Of a stretch of 8,731 bases of DNA, positions 7,252-8,731 are shown one piece after another. The notes beneath the pieces were generated by a model. The model did not search any database, had not been told where the DNA came from, and was given only the letters and a program-made list of their open reading frames with translations. The translations under genes and the position numbers were made by a program. The stretch is from NCBI GenBank assembly GCA_021300125.1, contig JAJTHX010000253.1, forward strand, positions 1 to 8,731, read 5' to 3'. Position 1 is the first letter of the stretch. Every line of letters begins with the position of its first letter. This stretch comes from Betaproteobacteria bacterium (GTDB lineage: Bacteria; Pseudomonadota; Gammaproteobacteria; Burkholderiales; SG8-41).

Positions 7252-8604
7252 TCAGCGGCTGGCCGCGGCGACTTCTGCTGCGATCTGCTTGGCTAGCCTG
7301 GTCACCAGCGGCCGCGATTCGCCCTCGACCATCACCCGGATCACCGGCTCGGTGCCGGAAGGCCGCAGCAGCACGCGGCCGGCAGCGCGCAGCGTGCGTT
7401 CTGCGGCCGCCACCGCCTTCTGCACCGGTTTTGCGGAAACGATATCCTTCGCTGAACCGCCGGAGAGTTTCACGTTGAGCAGCACCTGCGGGTAGAGCCG
7501 AAAATCGACGGCCTGCGAGAGCGACTTGCCCTCACCGATCAGGGCGCCAAGCACCTGCAGTGCCGCCACGACGCCATCGCCGGTGGTATGCCGGTCGAGA
7601 CAGATCAGGTGTCCCGAATTCTCGCCGCCCAGCTGCCAGCCGCGGGCGTGCAGCATCTCCAGCACGTAGCGGTCACCCACCTTCGCGCGGGTAAATGGCA
7701 CCTTCAGCCGCTGCAGCGCTTTTTCCATGGCGAGGTTGGTCATCTGCGTGCCGACCACGCCGCCGTGCAGGCTGCGGGTGCGCTTGCGCCTGGCGGCAAT
7801 CACGTAAAGCAGTTCGTCGCCATCATAGATGCGTCCCCGGGCATCGACCACCAGCAGGCGGTCGGCATCACCGTCGAGCGCAATGCCGAGGTCGGCACGG
7901 CTGCGTTTGACCAGGCGCTGCAGCGAAGCCGGGTGGGTGGCGCCGACGTCCTTGTTGATGTTGAAGCCATCCGGCTGCACGCCAGTGCTTACAATCTCGG
8001 CCCCCAGCTCATGAAAGACATGGGGCGCGATGTGGTAGGCCGCACCATGCGCGCAGTCGAGCGCGATGCGCAGCCCGTGCAGGTCGAGCTCGCCGGGAAA
8101 GGTGCTTTTGCAGAATTCGACGTAACGGCCGGCAGCATCGTCCACGCGCCGCGCCTTGCCCAGGCCGGCTGAAGACTGGCAGCGCAGGGGCTGCTCCAGC
8201 GCGGCCTCGATCGCCAGTTCAGTGGCGTCCGGCAGCTTATTGCCGTCGGCGGAAAAAAACTTGATGCCATTGTCCTGATAGGGATTGTGCGAGGCGCTGA
8301 TCACAATGCCGGCCGACAGCCGCAGGGCCCGCGTCAGATAGGCCACACCGGGCGTGGGCATGGGGCCAACCAGCTCGATGTCAACGCCGGCAGCCGACAG
8401 GCCGGCCTCAAGCGCCGCCTCCAGCATGTAGCCCGAAACCCGGGTGTCCTTGCCGATCAGCACCGTCGGCCGTCCCCCGGCAGGTGCCTTTCCGGCCAGC
8501 ACCCTGCCGGCGGCATAACCGAGGCGCATCACAAAGTCGGGAGTGATCGGCGCGGTGCCGACCGTACCGCGCACGCCGTCGGTGCCGAAATATTTGCGGG
8601 ACAT
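7252..8604 (-). CDS. glmM: Phosphoglucosamine mutase
   Basis: GlmM converts glucosamine-6-phosphate to glucosamine-1-phosphate, on the way to UDP-GlcNAc for peptidoglycan and lipopolysaccharide, in the cytoplasm. The 450-aa length is close to E. coli GlmM (445 aa). The start [13 protein letters not shown] is typical. The phosphorylated serine is Ser105 in ISASHNP. The metal-binding loop is DGDADR (244-249), the sugar-binding loop is GGENSGH (326-332), and the phosphate-binding loop RPSGTEP (414-420) is intact, so all four domains appear complete. No Shine-Dalgarno sequence precedes the ATG. Instead six A abut it. The gene lies 83 nt after the presumed folP end, the standard folP-glmM order of proteobacteria, and its 3' end nearly meets pstB. 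Confidence 0.98.
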   Translation of the reverse strand: MSRKYFGTDGVRGTVGTAPITPDFVMRLGYAAGRVLAGKAPAGGRPTVLIGKDTRVSGYMLEAALEAGLSAAGVDIELVGPMPTPGVAYLTRALRLSAGIVISASHNPYQDNGIKFFSADGNKLPDATELAIEAALEQPLRCQSSAGLGKARRVDDAAGRYVEFCKSTFPGELDLHGLRIALDCAHGAAYHIAPHVFHELGAEIVSTGVQPDGFNINKDVGATHPASLQRLVKRSRADLGIALDGDADRLLVVDARGRIYDGDELLYVIAARRKRTRSLHGGVVGTQMTNLAMEKALQRLKVPFTRAKVGDRYVLEMLHARGWQLGGENSGHLICLDRHTTGDGVVAALQVLGALIGEGKSLSQAVDFRLYPQVLLNVKLSGGSAKDIVSAKPVQKAVAAAERTLRAAGRVLLRPSGTEPVIRVMVEGESRPLVTRLAKQIAAEVAAASR

Positions 8605-8659
8605 TTTTTTATCAGTACGTTTCAGGAATCAGGGTTGCCAGGGCTTGGCGCAAACCCCG

Positions 8660-8665
8660 AGTGTA
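8660..8665 (-). promoter_or_regulatory. Weak candidate -10 element upstream of glmM
   Basis: TACACT on the minus strand lies in the folP-glmM gap, 55 nt upstream of the glmM ATG, and matches four of six consensus bases. No convincing -35 hexamer is seen at the right distance. glmM may simply be read through from folP. Confidence 0.2.
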
Positions 8666-8687
8666 CTCAATCCGCGATCAGCCATCT

Positions 8688-8731
8688 TCAAGCCTGCCCG
8701 CGCAGCGCCAGCCATACCGCCAGCGCGTCCC
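8688..8731 (-). CDS. folP: C-terminal end of probable dihydropteroate synthase (5' part outside window)
   Basis: On the minus strand one frame from the right edge reads Asp-Ala-Leu-Ala-Val-Trp-Leu-Ala-Leu-Arg-Gly-Gln-Ala and then TGA (8690-8688). This resembles the last helix of betaproteobacterial FolP proteins, and folP directly upstream of glmM is a widely conserved order. FolP joins p-aminobenzoate to the pterin in folate synthesis. Only 13 codons are visible and no active-site residue is included, so the call rests mostly on position. Confidence 0.55.
   Translation of the reverse strand, partial: DALAVWLALRGQA

Noticed and set aside
7227..7259. GCCGCT...AGCGGC pairing across the pstB/glmM gap as a terminator
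   Set aside because: It is a six-bp stem with a 21-nt loop and no T-tract on either strand, so it is not a credible Rho-independent terminator.
8251..8262. Run of seven A (T on the coding strand) inside glmM as a programmed frameshift site
   Set aside because: The frame is intact through both sides and encodes the conserved Lys-Phe-Phe-Ser segment; no reason to invoke frameshifting.
1..8731. A hidden novel defence, mobile or biosynthetic system
   Set aside because: Every gene except the left-edge fragment belongs to a recognised housekeeping family, in a plausible gene order and with even composition; no repeats, recombinase or accessory cassette were seen.

Overview
This window looks like ordinary core chromosome of a high-GC betaproteobacterium. 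A Rhodocyclales/Azoarcus/Accumulibacter-type relative is my guess, based on protein style and gene order, and no marker in the window fixes the genus. Base composition looks even throughout. I see no insertion sequence, integrase, CRISPR array, tRNA or rRNA.

Layout from left to right. Positions 1-123 hold the last 40 codons of an unidentified + strand gene with an Ala-Pro-rich tail. A strong bidirectional Rho-independent terminator (142-172) follows. Next is a minus-strand cluster that reads dapA (start 3041), then bamC, then a YycJ/WalJ-type metallo-beta-lactamase-fold hydrolase (end 211). dapA and bamC overlap by 14 nt. A 355-nt divergent control region (3042-3396) separates dapA from the phosphate genes. 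It carries a likely -10 element for dapA and a Pho-box-like site 10 nt upstream of a -10-like hexamer for pstS. The high-affinity phosphate importer pstS-pstC-pstA-pstB runs on the + strand (3397-7240), with an 11-bp hairpin between pstS and pstC. Converging on pstB, with only 11 nt between the stop codons, is glmM on the minus strand (7252-8604). The last 13 codons of what is probably folP are cut by the right edge.

How the genes work together. PstS binds phosphate in the periplasm, PstC and PstA form the channel, and PstB supplies ATP hydrolysis. dapA makes dihydrodipicolinate for lysine and meso-diaminopimelate. glmM makes glucosamine-1-phosphate for UDP-GlcNAc. Both feed envelope synthesis, and bamC belongs to the outer-membrane beta-barrel assembly machine. 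The window is therefore an envelope and phosphate housekeeping region.

I found no credible undescribed system. The items worth a second look are regulatory or organisational: the pstS-pstC hairpin, the Pho box and its inverted partner, the missing phoU after pstB, and the near-abutting pstB/glmM 3' ends.
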